A DNA stretch of 64,000 nt from NCBI RefSeq assembly GCF_004295585.1, contig NZ_AP019400.1:6812501-6876500 (forward strand), written 5' to 3'. Of the stretch, positions 35,590-43,836 are shown one piece after another; positions within the stretch are counted from its first letter, which is position 1, and every line of letters begins with the position of its first letter. The notes beneath the pieces are model-generated. The model did no database searches, was not told the DNA's origin, and saw only the letters and a program-made list of their open reading frames with translations. Both the position numbers and the translations under genes were made by a program. This DNA is from Cohnella abietis (lineage in GTDB: Bacteria > Bacillota > Bacilli > Paenibacillales > Paenibacillaceae).

Positions 35590-36228
35590 TTACTTCCAGA
35601 ATGTAATTTTATCCGAGCTTAATCGAACTGACTCATGCCCTTCTTCCTTGGCTTTTCCTAGTGAAATAATCATTACTGGAACATAGCGTTCTTCATCCAA
35701 ATCAAATGCTTTTGCTACCTGATCAACTTCAAAGCCTGCCATTGGATTCGTATCATAACCATGTGCACGAGCCACTAACATTAACTGCATTGCGAAGAGG
35801 CTACTATCAACTTTTGCAACTTCAACCTTTATTTCTCTTGGTAGAGTCGGATACATCGATAGAATGGCTCCGAGTTGACGATCTCGTACTTCAGCTGGCA
35901 TTTTCCCTTGTTCTACGGCTGTGTTGTAAATTTCCTCGACAATTAATTCGCTTTGAGTATCACCAAAAATTAATAACATGGCTGATGAAGTATCATTTTG
36001 AGCTGTATTGAAACGCACAAGAGGTCTTAGTTTATCTTTTCCTTCCGGAGTATCAACCACGACTACGCGCCAAGGCTGCATATTGGCAGAGGACGGGGCC
36101 AAGCTAGCTTCGGAAATCATTTCGCTTATTTCTTCTTTCGATATTTTAATGCTCTCATCATAATGGCGCACAGAGCGTCTTCCCTTGACTATACTAGCGA
36201 AATCGTTATTTAGAATATTGTTAAACAT
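35590..36228 (-). CDS. Nitroreductase family protein
   Basis: The 212-residue protein is a typical FMN-dependent nitroreductase: SIVKGRRSVRHYDES near the start (flavin phosphate-binding arginines), EMISEASLAPSSANMQPWRV, then LLIFGDTQ and the C-terminal VMIISLGKAKEEGHES. Such enzymes reduce quinones or nitro compounds with NAD(P)H in the cytoplasm. The ATG at 36228 has AAGGAGAG upstream; an in-frame extension to 36387 would run through the promoter. It is divergent from a MerR-type regulator, and the spacing at 36295-36325 is that of a MerR-activated promoter, so induction by an electrophile or oxidant through that regulator is inferred. Confidence 0.92.
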   Translation of the reverse strand: MFNNILNNDFASIVKGRRSVRHYDESIKISKEEISEMISEASLAPSSANMQPWRVVVVDTPEGKDKLRPLVRFNTAQNDTSSAMLLIFGDTQSELIVEEIYNTAVEQGKMPAEVRDRQLGAILSMYPTLPREIKVEVAKVDSSLFAMQLMLVARAHGYDTNPMAGFEVDQVAKAFDLDEERYVPVMIISLGKAKEEGHESVRLSSDKITFWK

Positions 36229-36241
36229 AATATCTCTCCTT

Positions 36242-36288
36242 ATGATAACGTTGGATTTTTTGACATTGTGTATGTCGTTCGTTATCAT
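36242..36288. promoter_or_regulatory. 9-bp inverted repeat in the nitroreductase leader
   Basis: ATGATAACG (36242-36250) and CGTTATCAT (36280-36288) form a perfect inverted repeat with a 29-bp spacer just upstream of the nitroreductase start. It may be a leader hairpin or a second operator. Confidence 0.45.
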
Positions 36289-36294
36289 ATTTGC

Positions 36295-36325
36295 ATTATG
36301 AACTATAAACTTAGGTTTATAGCAA
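36295..36325 (-). promoter_or_regulatory. MerR-type promoter with dyad, driving the nitroreductase
   Basis: On the minus strand TTGCTA (36325-36320) and CATAAT (36300-36295) are separated by 19 bp, the long spacer typical of MerR-activated promoters. The spacer holds the perfect dyad CTATAAAC TTAG GTTTATAG (36303-36322). Confidence 0.6.
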
Positions 36326-36338
36326 GAGAGGTTATGTT

Positions 36339-36698
36339 GTGAAAATAAATGATGTTTCAAAATTAACGGGTCTGCCCATATCGACATTGAGATTCTATGA
36401 ACGTAAAAACCTAATTCCGGACACGTTTGTTACAAGAGATGCAAATAATTATCGTGTTTACTCAGAAGAGATTGTTGAATTCCTAGAAGATATTAAGGCG
36501 CTTTTATCCGTAGACTTTTCCATAGAAGATTTAAGTTTGCTTGTAGACCAACAGCTTAATTTATCGTACGAGGTAAAGAAAAAAATGGTTGAGCAAAAAA
36601 TTAAAGAAATTGACGATGTCCAGAAACAATTGAAAAAGTCGAAAAAATTCTTAACTGCAATTTTAGAAGGAAAAGCAAATTTTCAAACAAAGTGTTAA
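36339..36698 (+). CDS. MerR-family transcriptional regulator
   Basis: The 119-residue protein starts at a GTG (AGAGAGG upstream) and shows the MerR winged HTH: KINDVSKLTGLPISTLRFYE, RKNLIP, NNYRVYSEEIVEFLEDIKAL. A coiled-coil dimerisation helix follows (about 75-112). There are no conserved metal-binding cysteines in the usual places; one Cys is the last residue. It is divergent from the nitroreductase and most likely activates it through the dyad at 36303-36322. The closest functional type is the YfmP/AdhR-like aldehyde or electrophile sensors, which is a family-level guess. Confidence 0.9.
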   Translation: MKINDVSKLTGLPISTLRFYERKNLIPDTFVTRDANNYRVYSEEIVEFLEDIKALLSVDFSIEDLSLLVDQQLNLSYEVKKKMVEQKIKEIDDVQKQLKKSKKFLTAILEGKANFQTKC

Positions 36699-36714
36699 GG
36701 GAATATAGACTCCC

Positions 36715-39072
36715 CTACTGTACTGCCTCATACAAGGTCGTATCCAGCGCCTGTAAATAGGGAGACCATTCTCCTATCGAGTAAAGTACAAGACGATGCA
36801 TGGCACGCGTGCATGCAGTATAGAAAAGCTTGCGTTCACTTTCCCGGTTGTACGCAAGCGTAGATGCATCGTAGATCAGTACCGCGTCGAACTCAACGCC
36901 CTTGGCAAGATAGGCAGGAATCACCACAGTCCCCTTCACGAACGTAAGCGTCTCCTTCGTAATAAGCCGTAGATCCTCGCAGCCTTGCTTCATTAATGCT
37001 TCATAGGCATCACGGCTTTCGGCTTCTGTCTTCGTTATGATGGCAATGGTGTCGAAGCCTTCCGTCTTGAGCTCCGCGAGGTCGTCTATCATTCGTACCG
37101 CCCGCTTGTCGCTACTGCCTGACTTCACGAGGAGAGGCTTCCGACCACTCCGATCGAAGGGTACGATCCCCTCACCGTCATGCAGCAGAGACTTAGTGAA
37201 ATCCACAATATCACGGGTTGAGCGATAACTTCTGTCAAGGCGGATAAGGCTCGTTTCTTCTTTGCCGTATAGCCGGATCAAAGGCGAATCCACATTATGC
37301 AGATTTGTTGCTTGCGGGAAAATTGCTTGACTGAAATCACCAAGCACCGTCATGCTGGCTCGAGGAAAAAGCTGCTTAAGAAACGCGTATTGGAAGGGCG
37401 AATAGTCCTGACCTTCATCCACAAACAGGTGACGAACCTCCGTGTTCTTCCGTGTACCCTCTATAAGTTCTTTTAAATAAAGGAACGGTGTCGCATCCTC
37501 ATAAAACAGCTCGAGCCGACTCAGCTTCTCCTTCGTTTGCTTGCAAATTTCCGGCCACTGATTCGGTATTTCGGTCTCGTTCGTCATTTGCCTATAAGAG
37601 GCTTCCTCACTGAACAACTGATCGTACAGCCCGATCGTATCCACGAACATGAATCGCATCGCGTGCCGCCTCAGTGGTTTGAACTGCTCTCGCACGATCA
37701 TTCGACGCAGCAATTCTTCCTCTTGTCCGGCGAAATCGAAGACCTCCTCCTCTTGCTGATCCTTCTTAAGCAGCGTACTGTAAGCTTCGGCATATTGCTC
37801 GTTGTCGAGGTAATCGAGCTCATCCTGAACCCAAAGCGCTTCCTGCTCCATACGCTCCAGCGAAGTAAGCTCTCGCAGCAGCCATTCCCGCAACAGCTCG
37901 ACTCGATTAGCCACTCCAATGGAACTGTCATAGCTGTAAAATCGGGACTTCATCTGCTCCGAAGTAATTAACTCGCGATCCCGGAAACGTATGCTGTGGA
38001 ATAACATCCCCTCCTTACCCAGCCACAACGCATAATGCTGAAGAGCTTGCAGGAATGCTTCGGACGCTTTATATTCAATTCCACTCTGCCGTGCCGCATC
38101 TTCTTGAGATAATTTCGAATTGAGCACATACTCGATCTGTTCAAACGGATCCTCTAGGCCCAACGTGGAACCAAGCCAATACGCAAGGTATTCTTGAAAG
38201 GTTGTCTGCTGCATGTTCTCCTCGCCCAGCTCGGGAAGCACCGTGGATACATAACTATTAAACATTGGATTAGGCGAGAAAAGAACGATCTGATCCGCCT
38301 TGAGTGTTTTGCGGTGTTTGTACAACAAATACGCTACCCGCTGCAGAGCCGCGGACGTCTTTCCGCTTCCAGCCGCTCCCTGCACAATGAGCATACGGCG
38401 CTTATCGTTACGGATGATGGCATTTTGCTCCTTTTGGATGGTCGCTACGATGCTCTTCATTTGCGCATCCCCACCCGCTCCAAGCACCTGCTGAAGTAAT
38501 TCGTCGCCGATCGTTAAGCTCGTGTCGAACACATTCCGGAGCTTACCGTCACGGATCTGGTATTGCCTCTTCAGCGTCATCTCGCCCGTGATTTGTCCGT
38601 CCGGTGTTTCATAGTCGGCCGAGCCCGGAGAATAGTCATAGTACATACTTGCAATCGGCGTCCGCCAGTCATACACCAGAAAGCTCATGTCGTCTACATC
38701 GACGAAGGATGATACGCCGATATAGATTTGCTCGTCAAGACTCAAGCCATCCTCTCGAAAATCTATGCGCCCGAAGTAGGGAGATGGCAGTAGCCGATTC
38801 ATGCTTTTCCAACGCTGCATTCTTTGTCGATGAGTGCGCTCCCGCTCCGACAACAACACTTCTTGCTGTTTTATACTATAGAAGGTATCTGCAAAATCCT
38901 CATGTGTGGTTGTATTGACCGTAACTTCTTCCCAGAACCGTTTGCGAAAATCCGTCACCTGATTGAACAGCCCGGACACCTCCGGCTCCAGTTCGGCGAT
39001 TTTCGATCGCAGTCCTTCCGTAACTACATCTAGCCGCTCTTGTTCTTGCTGCCAATCCTTTGGATTTACCAT
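36715..39072 (-). CDS. helD: HelD-like RNA polymerase-recycling helicase (UvrD superfamily)
   Basis: The 785-residue protein has an N-terminal coiled coil (about 1-110, EQERLDVVTEGLRSKIAELE), which in HelD reaches into the RNA polymerase secondary channel. A superfamily 1 helicase follows with Walker A IVQGAAGSGKTSAALQRVAY, motif II HLFVDEGQDYSPFQ, motif III VLGDFSQAIFP, motif IV LDRSYRST and motif VI FYTACTRAMHRLVLYS. HelD uses ATP to release stalled RNA polymerase from nucleic acid. The length fits the B. subtilis protein (774 residues). The ATG at 39072 begins the conserved part, but its ribosome binding site is weak (GGAG 13 bases away), so an upstream start is possible. Monocistronic. 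Confidence 0.9.
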   Translation of the reverse strand: MVNPKDWQQEQERLDVVTEGLRSKIAELEPEVSGLFNQVTDFRKRFWEEVTVNTTTHEDFADTFYSIKQQEVLLSERERTHRQRMQRWKSMNRLLPSPYFGRIDFREDGLSLDEQIYIGVSSFVDVDDMSFLVYDWRTPIASMYYDYSPGSADYETPDGQITGEMTLKRQYQIRDGKLRNVFDTSLTIGDELLQQVLGAGGDAQMKSIVATIQKEQNAIIRNDKRRMLIVQGAAGSGKTSAALQRVAYLLYKHRKTLKADQIVLFSPNPMFNSYVSTVLPELGEENMQQTTFQEYLAYWLGSTLGLEDPFEQIEYVLNSKLSQEDAARQSGIEYKASEAFLQALQHYALWLGKEGMLFHSIRFRDRELITSEQMKSRFYSYDSSIGVANRVELLREWLLRELTSLERMEQEALWVQDELDYLDNEQYAEAYSTLLKKDQQEEEVFDFAGQEEELLRRMIVREQFKPLRRHAMRFMFVDTIGLYDQLFSEEASYRQMTNETEIPNQWPEICKQTKEKLSRLELFYEDATPFLYLKELIEGTRKNTEVRHLFVDEGQDYSPFQYAFLKQLFPRASMTVLGDFSQAIFPQATNLHNVDSPLIRLYGKEETSLIRLDRSYRSTRDIVDFTKSLLHDGEGIVPFDRSGRKPLLVKSGSSDKRAVRMIDDLAELKTEGFDTIAIITKTEAESRDAYEALMKQGCEDLRLITKETLTFVKGTVVIPAYLAKGVEFDAVLIYDASTLAYNRESERKLFYTACTRAMHRLVLYSIGEWSPYLQALDTTLYEAVQ

Positions 39073-39258
39073 CTTCTCGAACACGCTCCTTTTTAGCCTT
39101 GTATGAAGAAGCAAAATAACGTTTGACAACCCGCGACCCCTCGTGCTAAAATTAAAGTATAGATAAGATGTCATAACTTTGCCTTCTCATAAAAATTAAG
39201 ACAATGATTCTCCAATCTTATCACGATACTCCTTTGTATGCAAATGATTTAATTATCA

Positions 39259-39297
39259 AGAAGAACCAGCATTGTCTGCTGGTTCTTCTTTTCTTTT
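39259..39297 (+). terminator. Orphan plus-strand terminator
   Basis: An 11-bp perfect stem (AAGAACCAGCA / TGCTGGTTCTT) with a 5-base loop is followed by CTTTTCTTTT. The gene upstream runs the other way, so the terminator would end either an unseen short RNA starting after about 39175 or read-through from the opposite strand. Confidence 0.75.
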
Positions 39298-39353
39298 CCC
39301 CGAATTTATACTAAAACCAGCCTAACTGAGTTAGCCAGACTGTCATTTATTTA

Positions 39354-39436
39354 GAAATATGATCAAAATGTAGCTCGAATTACAACTTGGATAAGTGCTT
39401 ATGTTTTATAATATGAGAAGGGAAAATCTAGATTAT
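39354..39436 (+). promoter_or_regulatory. Promoter-like block of the MalT-like regulator gene
   Basis: ATGATCAAAATGTA, GAATTACAACTTGGAT, TTTTATAATATGA and TAGATTA occur in the same order as upstream of 29581. TATAAT is a consensus -10; no consensus -35 lies at 17 bp, which suits an activated promoter. Confidence 0.5.
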
Positions 39437-39452
39437 ATACGGAGGAGTTTCC

Positions 39453-42008
39453 ATGATAGTACGTTCGAAGCTTCATATCCCCCTTGTGCGGCGCGATCTG
39501 GTAGCTCGTCCGAGATTAATTCATAAGCTTAATGAGGGAATGAAAGTCAAGCTGACACACGTTTCCGCGCATGCCGGTTATGGCAAAACAACGGCGTTAA
39601 GCGAATGGGCAAAGCAATGCGGCGTGCTTGTGGCTTGGGTTTCACTGGATACACGGGATAACGATTATATTCAATTTTGGAGTGGTATAACCTCTTCTAC
39701 TCAGCAAATAATCCCAAGCTTTGGCGAGGCTATGTGCCCTTTACTTGAGAAGGGGCTTTGGGGTTCTTTAGAGCACGTAATTCCTACGCTGCTGAATGAA
39801 CTGAATCGCATAACGAGCGAGCTGGCGATCGTTCTTGATGATTATCACTTGATCGAGAGTCCAGATATTCATAATTCTTTGAGCTATTTCCTTGAGAGGC
39901 TACCCTCTCATATTCATCTATATATAGCGAGTCGCAGCGAATTGGTCATACCTACCGCTAGACTACTGGCGAAGGGCGAATACAATCAACTCACGATACA
40001 GGATTTGCGCTTCCAACTGGACGAGGGTCTTGCCTTTTTTTCAGAGACTACGGATTTAAGATTAACTAGCGAACAGGTAGCGGAGCTTGAGCATCAGACT
40101 GAGGGCTGGATTAGCGGACTGCAGCTGGCCGCAATCTCTCTGAAGCACAGCACTAATATAGCTGAGTCTATTCATCAATTTAACGGCAGACAGCATCATA
40201 TATCCGATTATTTGCTGGAGGAAGTTTATAGCCATCAATCGGAGGGCATGCGTTCATTTCTAATGGCTACATCTATCTTAAGCCGAATGAATCATTCTTT
40301 GTGCCAGGTCGTAACGGGGCAGATAGACAGTCAACAGCATTTGGAAAGATTAGAGCAGCTGAATTTGTTCATCATTCCTCTGGATGATCAGAGGAATTGG
40401 TACCGTTACCATCATTTATTTTCGGACTTTTTACAGCGTATGTGGTCGAGAGAAAATCCGGACAAACAAGAGCAAACGCATAGGGATGCAGCGTGCTGGT
40501 TAGAAAGTCATGGACTGGACGATGATGCGATGGAGCATTTCATAGCGGGCAAACACTATACGGATGCCGTTAGGCTGATCGAGAAAAATCTTCATACATT
40601 AGTGCAATCGCATAGTGTAGCGTTAATCAAATGGGTATCTGCTTTGCCAGAAAACTCTTTTGCCGAGAAGCCTATGGTTGAGCTATTTTATATATCGGTA
40701 TTGTTGGGAGCGGAGAACTGGGAAGCGGCTTTTCTAAGAATAGAGAAGGCCCCAGCTAGATTCCAAGCACTGAAAGTCAAGCTGCCAAATACAGAATGGA
40801 AACAGGCCATGGGCAATATTTACTTCTTCAGCGTGGTCGCCTCTTACCTGCAAAAGGACTTGGTAAAAACCTCTGAATATTTCGAGCTTGTAGAACAATA
40901 TATGCCGGAAGGCAGCTTCTTTCAAACCATGAGACGCTACAACTATCTTGGCTATGATCCGTTTGTGGATCTCTTGTCATATATTAACGATCTTCATGCG
41001 GCGGATGCTTTTTTGTCCAGATGGGCTATTGTTATGGGGGAAAAGACTAATTATCCTTTTGCGGGTGTCTTGCTCGCAGCTTACAGCAAATTACTGTACG
41101 AGTGGGATCGGTTGGAAGAGGCCGAGCTGTATGCAAGTCAGGCCCTTGGACGAAAAGATATTCAACCCTTTATGCGGATTTTCATTCACGTCGCCACTAG
41201 CGCCTCATCGATTCAGCAAGCCCTCGGAAATCCGAGCCGGGCCTCAAAGCTACTCGCGGATTTGAAGTCGCAGATCGACTCCCCTGATTATCAATCATTT
41301 ATGTTGAAAATCGAAGCCGAGCAAGCTTGTCTGGCCTTACGGCAAGGCTCAGTCGAGGATGCGCTTGTTTGGCTGCAAGGGTGCGGTTTGGCGTATACGG
41401 ATGAAGTGTCTCTCCATTATGTTCTGGAGTATTTGGCTTTGGCTAGAGTACTTGCAGCAAATGAACAATTGGAAGAAGCGCTGAACTTACTGAATCGCCT
41501 GAATAAGCTATTGCACAATAAAGACCGTCTCCGTGATCGAATCAAGGTGCTCATTGTACAAAGCGTGATCCTTCAGCGCTTGGGCAGGACTGAGGAAGCT
41601 TTAGCTCAGTTGGAAGCTGTTTTGCAATTAGCAGAGCCAGAGGGTTATGTCCGCAGCTTCGTGGACGAAGGCTCAGGGATAGCCGAGCTTCTGACTGCTT
41701 ATTGGAAGACAAGATCAAGCAATCCGGTTCCAAATACGACCACGGTTTCTTTGGCCTATGTGAGGCAGCTGCTTCAAGCTATGCAAGTCACTCCGGAAGA
41801 GTTCATAAATGAGATGCTGACCGAGCAGGAAACGAAGGTAATACAATTGATCGCGGACGGGCAGACTAACAAAGGCATCGCACTTCACCTGAATATTACG
41901 GTTGAAACCGTAAAGTTTCATATTAAAAATTTATACAGGAAGCTTGATGTAAATAATCGTGTGCTAGCGCTGCAGCGCGCCAGAAAATTAGGGATATTGG
42001 GTTCATAA
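39453..42008 (+). CDS. MalT-type LuxR-family ATP-dependent transcriptional regulator
   Basis: The 851-residue protein matches the MalT/LAL design. It opens with VRSKLHIPLVRRDLVARPRL, has Walker A HVSAHAGYGKTTALSEWA and Walker B ELAIVLDDYHLI, then the winged region QTEGWISGLQLAAISL and WYRYHHLFSDFLQ. A long tetratricopeptide-like helical region spans about 350-770, and a LuxR HTH fills about 785-848 (LTEQETKVIQLIADGQTNKG, VETVKFHIKNLYRKLDVNNR). It needs ATP and an inducer to multimerise and activate. GGAGGAG precedes the ATG. No obvious target gene adjoins it; the similar promoter block at 29381 suggests that the small gene at 29581 and this gene itself share control. Confidence 0.9.
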   Translation: MIVRSKLHIPLVRRDLVARPRLIHKLNEGMKVKLTHVSAHAGYGKTTALSEWAKQCGVLVAWVSLDTRDNDYIQFWSGITSSTQQIIPSFGEAMCPLLEKGLWGSLEHVIPTLLNELNRITSELAIVLDDYHLIESPDIHNSLSYFLERLPSHIHLYIASRSELVIPTARLLAKGEYNQLTIQDLRFQLDEGLAFFSETTDLRLTSEQVAELEHQTEGWISGLQLAAISLKHSTNIAESIHQFNGRQHHISDYLLEEVYSHQSEGMRSFLMATSILSRMNHSLCQVVTGQIDSQQHLERLEQLNLFIIPLDDQRNWYRYHHLFSDFLQRMWSRENPDKQEQTHRDAACWLESHGLDDDAMEHFIAGKHYTDAVRLIEKNLHTLVQSHSVALIKWVSALPENSFAEKPMVELFYISVLLGAENWEAAFLRIEKAPARFQALKVKLPNTEWKQAMGNIYFFSVVASYLQKDLVKTSEYFELVEQYMPEGSFFQTMRRYNYLGYDPFVDLLSYINDLHAADAFLSRWAIVMGEKTNYPFAGVLLAAYSKLLYEWDRLEEAELYASQALGRKDIQPFMRIFIHVATSASSIQQALGNPSRASKLLADLKSQIDSPDYQSFMLKIEAEQACLALRQGSVEDALVWLQGCGLAYTDEVSLHYVLEYLALARVLAANEQLEEALNLLNRLNKLLHNKDRLRDRIKVLIVQSVILQRLGRTEEALAQLEAVLQLAEPEGYVRSFVDEGSGIAELLTAYWKTRSSNPVPNTTTVSLAYVRQLLQAMQVTPEEFINEMLTEQETKVIQLIADGQTNKGIALHLNITVETVKFHIKNLYRKLDVNNRVLALQRARKLGILGS

Positions 42009-42596
42009 ATGTTGAGCTCTAAGCTCACAATATAACGAAATCGATGTCAGCTCGATTTGTTTGCGAAAGTTTAAAAATTTTTCTTGCTCAATAATCCCGA
42101 CCCTGCTATTATAAAGGAGCATGATTTTTGGAAAGCTAATATTTGAATTATCTAGGATCTTTCCAAGCAGATAATCTTTGACCACTTCCATTTGAAGTTA
42201 AGGCCATACGGACAGCCGGGTCAAATGCCGATTGGCAACTTTCGTTGCCTTATTGATTGAGTTAAAAGCTCAAATTTTATAAGTTGGTTACTTTACAACC
42301 AGTGCATACGCACATAACTTGTGAAACGGTCAATAAGAGTGGTAAAAGTAATTATTTGCTATATAGACTCTGATCCTACATGATATATTTGAATATTAAA
42401 GGCCTTTCCATGCAACTATGCAGTTTTTGGCTGAATGACGAGCTCTTAAGAGGTTTGTCCAGTCATGCTTATGTGGATAGTCTTATTATTTAATTATATC
42501 AGAGCAAGTGTGATGCGCATGGTGCGTGTTTCGCTTGCTTTTTTTGTTGATTTTTTACACTTTTTAGAAAATTTACTTGGGATAGGGGATTGAACA
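42009..42596 (+). other. Long leader or intergenic region before the carboxyspermidine operon
   Basis: No gene is supported in these 588 bp. Small hairpins are present: TGAGCT CTA AGCTCA directly after the upstream stop, GGCAAC TTTC GTTGCC near 42235, and a terminator at 42503-42546 that lies only 50 bp before the next start. The layout could be an attenuated leader or simply a long untranslated tail. Confidence 0.45.
42503..42546 (+). terminator. Terminator or attenuator just before the carboxyspermidine dehydrogenase gene
   Basis: AGCAAG (42503-42508) pairs with CTTGCT (42534-42539), with internal pairing GCGCA / TGCGT, and is followed by a run of about eight Ts. The GGGATAGGGG ribosome binding site and ATG follow within 55 bp. 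Confidence 0.7.
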
Positions 42597-43835
42597 ATGG
42601 GAAAAGCACTTATCATTGGCGCCGGAGGCGTAGCATCAGTAGCAATTCATAAATGCGTACAAAACAGCGAGGTTTTCGAAGAAATCTGCATCGCTAGCCG
42701 TACGAAATCCAAATGCGATGATCTAAAAGCAAAATTGGACGGCGGAAAAACCAAAATTACGACTGCACAGGTCGATGCAGACAACGTGGATGAGCTAATC
42801 GCTCTGATCAATGAAGTCAAACCTGATATTGTCATGAACCTGGCTTTGCCTTACCAGGATTTAACGATCATGGATGCTTGCCTAGCCACCAAGACAAACT
42901 ATATGGATACGGCAAACTACGAGCCGGAAGATACGGCGAAATTCGAATACAAATGGCAATGGGATTACCGCGAACGCTTTGAAAAAGCTGGCATCACAGC
43001 TCTTCTGGGCAGTGGATTCGACCCAGGCGTAACTGGCGTATTTTCCGCTTATGCGCTGAAGCACTATTTTGACGAAATTGAATATATCGACATTCTCGAT
43101 TGCAACGGCGGGGATCACGGCTATCCTTTCGCAACTAACTTCAACCCGGAAATCAACATCCGTGAAGTATCCGCTAACGGACGCTATTGGGAAAACGGAC
43201 AATGGATCGAAACAAAGCCAATGGAAATCAAACGCGGCTATAACTTCGCTGAAGTTGGCGAGAAGGACATGTACTTGCTTTACCATGAAGAGCTTGAATC
43301 CCTTGTGGAAAATATACCTGGACTGAAGCGTATCCGTTTCTTCATGACTTTCGGCCCAAGCTATCTCATGCACTTAAAGGCGCTTGAGAACGTAGGAATG
43401 ACTTCCATCGAACCGATCGAATACGAAGGAAAGCAAATCATTCCACTTCAATTCCTGAAGGCCCTTCTTCCGGACCCTGCTTCCTTGGGACCACGTACGG
43501 TCGGAAAAACAAACATCGGCTGTATCTTCAAAGGAAAAAAAGACGGTCAAGACAAGACTTACTATGTTTACAATGTTTGCGACCACCAAGAGTGCTATAA
43601 GGAAGTGGGCTCCCAGGCCATCTCCTATACAACTGGCGTTCCTGCCATGATCGGCGCAGCAATGGTCATGACTGGAAAATGGAACAAACCGGGCGTATTT
43701 AATATCGAAGAGTTCGATCCAGATCCATTCATGGAAGAGCTGAACAAATGGGGTCTTCCTTGGGTAGAAGACTTTAACCCGGTGCTTGTTGATGCTTTGC
43801 CTGAAGAAGCTAAAAAGCCGGAGCTCGTTCGCTAA
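42597..43835 (+). CDS. Carboxy(nor)spermidine dehydrogenase, saccharopine dehydrogenase family
   Basis: The 412-residue enzyme begins with a Rossmann nucleotide site (ALIIGAGGVASVAIHKC) and continues CIASRTKSKCDDL, PDIVMNLALPYQDLTIMDAC, TNYMDTANYE and LLGSGFDPGVTGVFSAYA, all typical of the saccharopine dehydrogenase-like carboxyspermidine synthases. It joins aspartate semialdehyde to putrescine (or diaminopropane) reductively with NADPH to give carboxyspermidine (or carboxynorspermidine). The decarboxylase gene follows one base later, completing the alternative polyamine route that avoids S-adenosylmethionine decarboxylase. AGGGGAT precedes the ATG. Which diamine is used cannot be read from the sequence; spermidine formation is the usual outcome outside Vibrio. 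Confidence 0.92.
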   Translation: MGKALIIGAGGVASVAIHKCVQNSEVFEEICIASRTKSKCDDLKAKLDGGKTKITTAQVDADNVDELIALINEVKPDIVMNLALPYQDLTIMDACLATKTNYMDTANYEPEDTAKFEYKWQWDYRERFEKAGITALLGSGFDPGVTGVFSAYALKHYFDEIEYIDILDCNGGDHGYPFATNFNPEINIREVSANGRYWENGQWIETKPMEIKRGYNFAEVGEKDMYLLYHEELESLVENIPGLKRIRFFMTFGPSYLMHLKALENVGMTSIEPIEYEGKQIIPLQFLKALLPDPASLGPRTVGKTNIGCIFKGKKDGQDKTYYVYNVCDHQECYKEVGSQAISYTTGVPAMIGAAMVMTGKWNKPGVFNIEEFDPDPFMEELNKWGLPWVEDFNPVLVDALPEEAKKPELVR

Positions 43836-43836
43836 G

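Larger units (their letters stand above)
39180..39452 (+). other. Intergenic region with an orphan terminator and the MalT-like promoter
   Basis: Between the divergent helD and MalT-like genes, the plus strand contains a strong terminator (39259-39297) and then the block at 39354-39436 shared with 29381-29467. No coding frame was seen before the terminator. Confidence 0.5.

Noticed and set aside
42003-42191. 62-residue minus-strand open frame after the MalT-like gene
   Set aside because: No ribosome binding site and no similarity I recognise; it overlaps the end of the plus-strand gene.
42882-43373. 163-residue minus-strand open frame
   Set aside because: It is antisense to the well-supported carboxyspermidine dehydrogenase gene.
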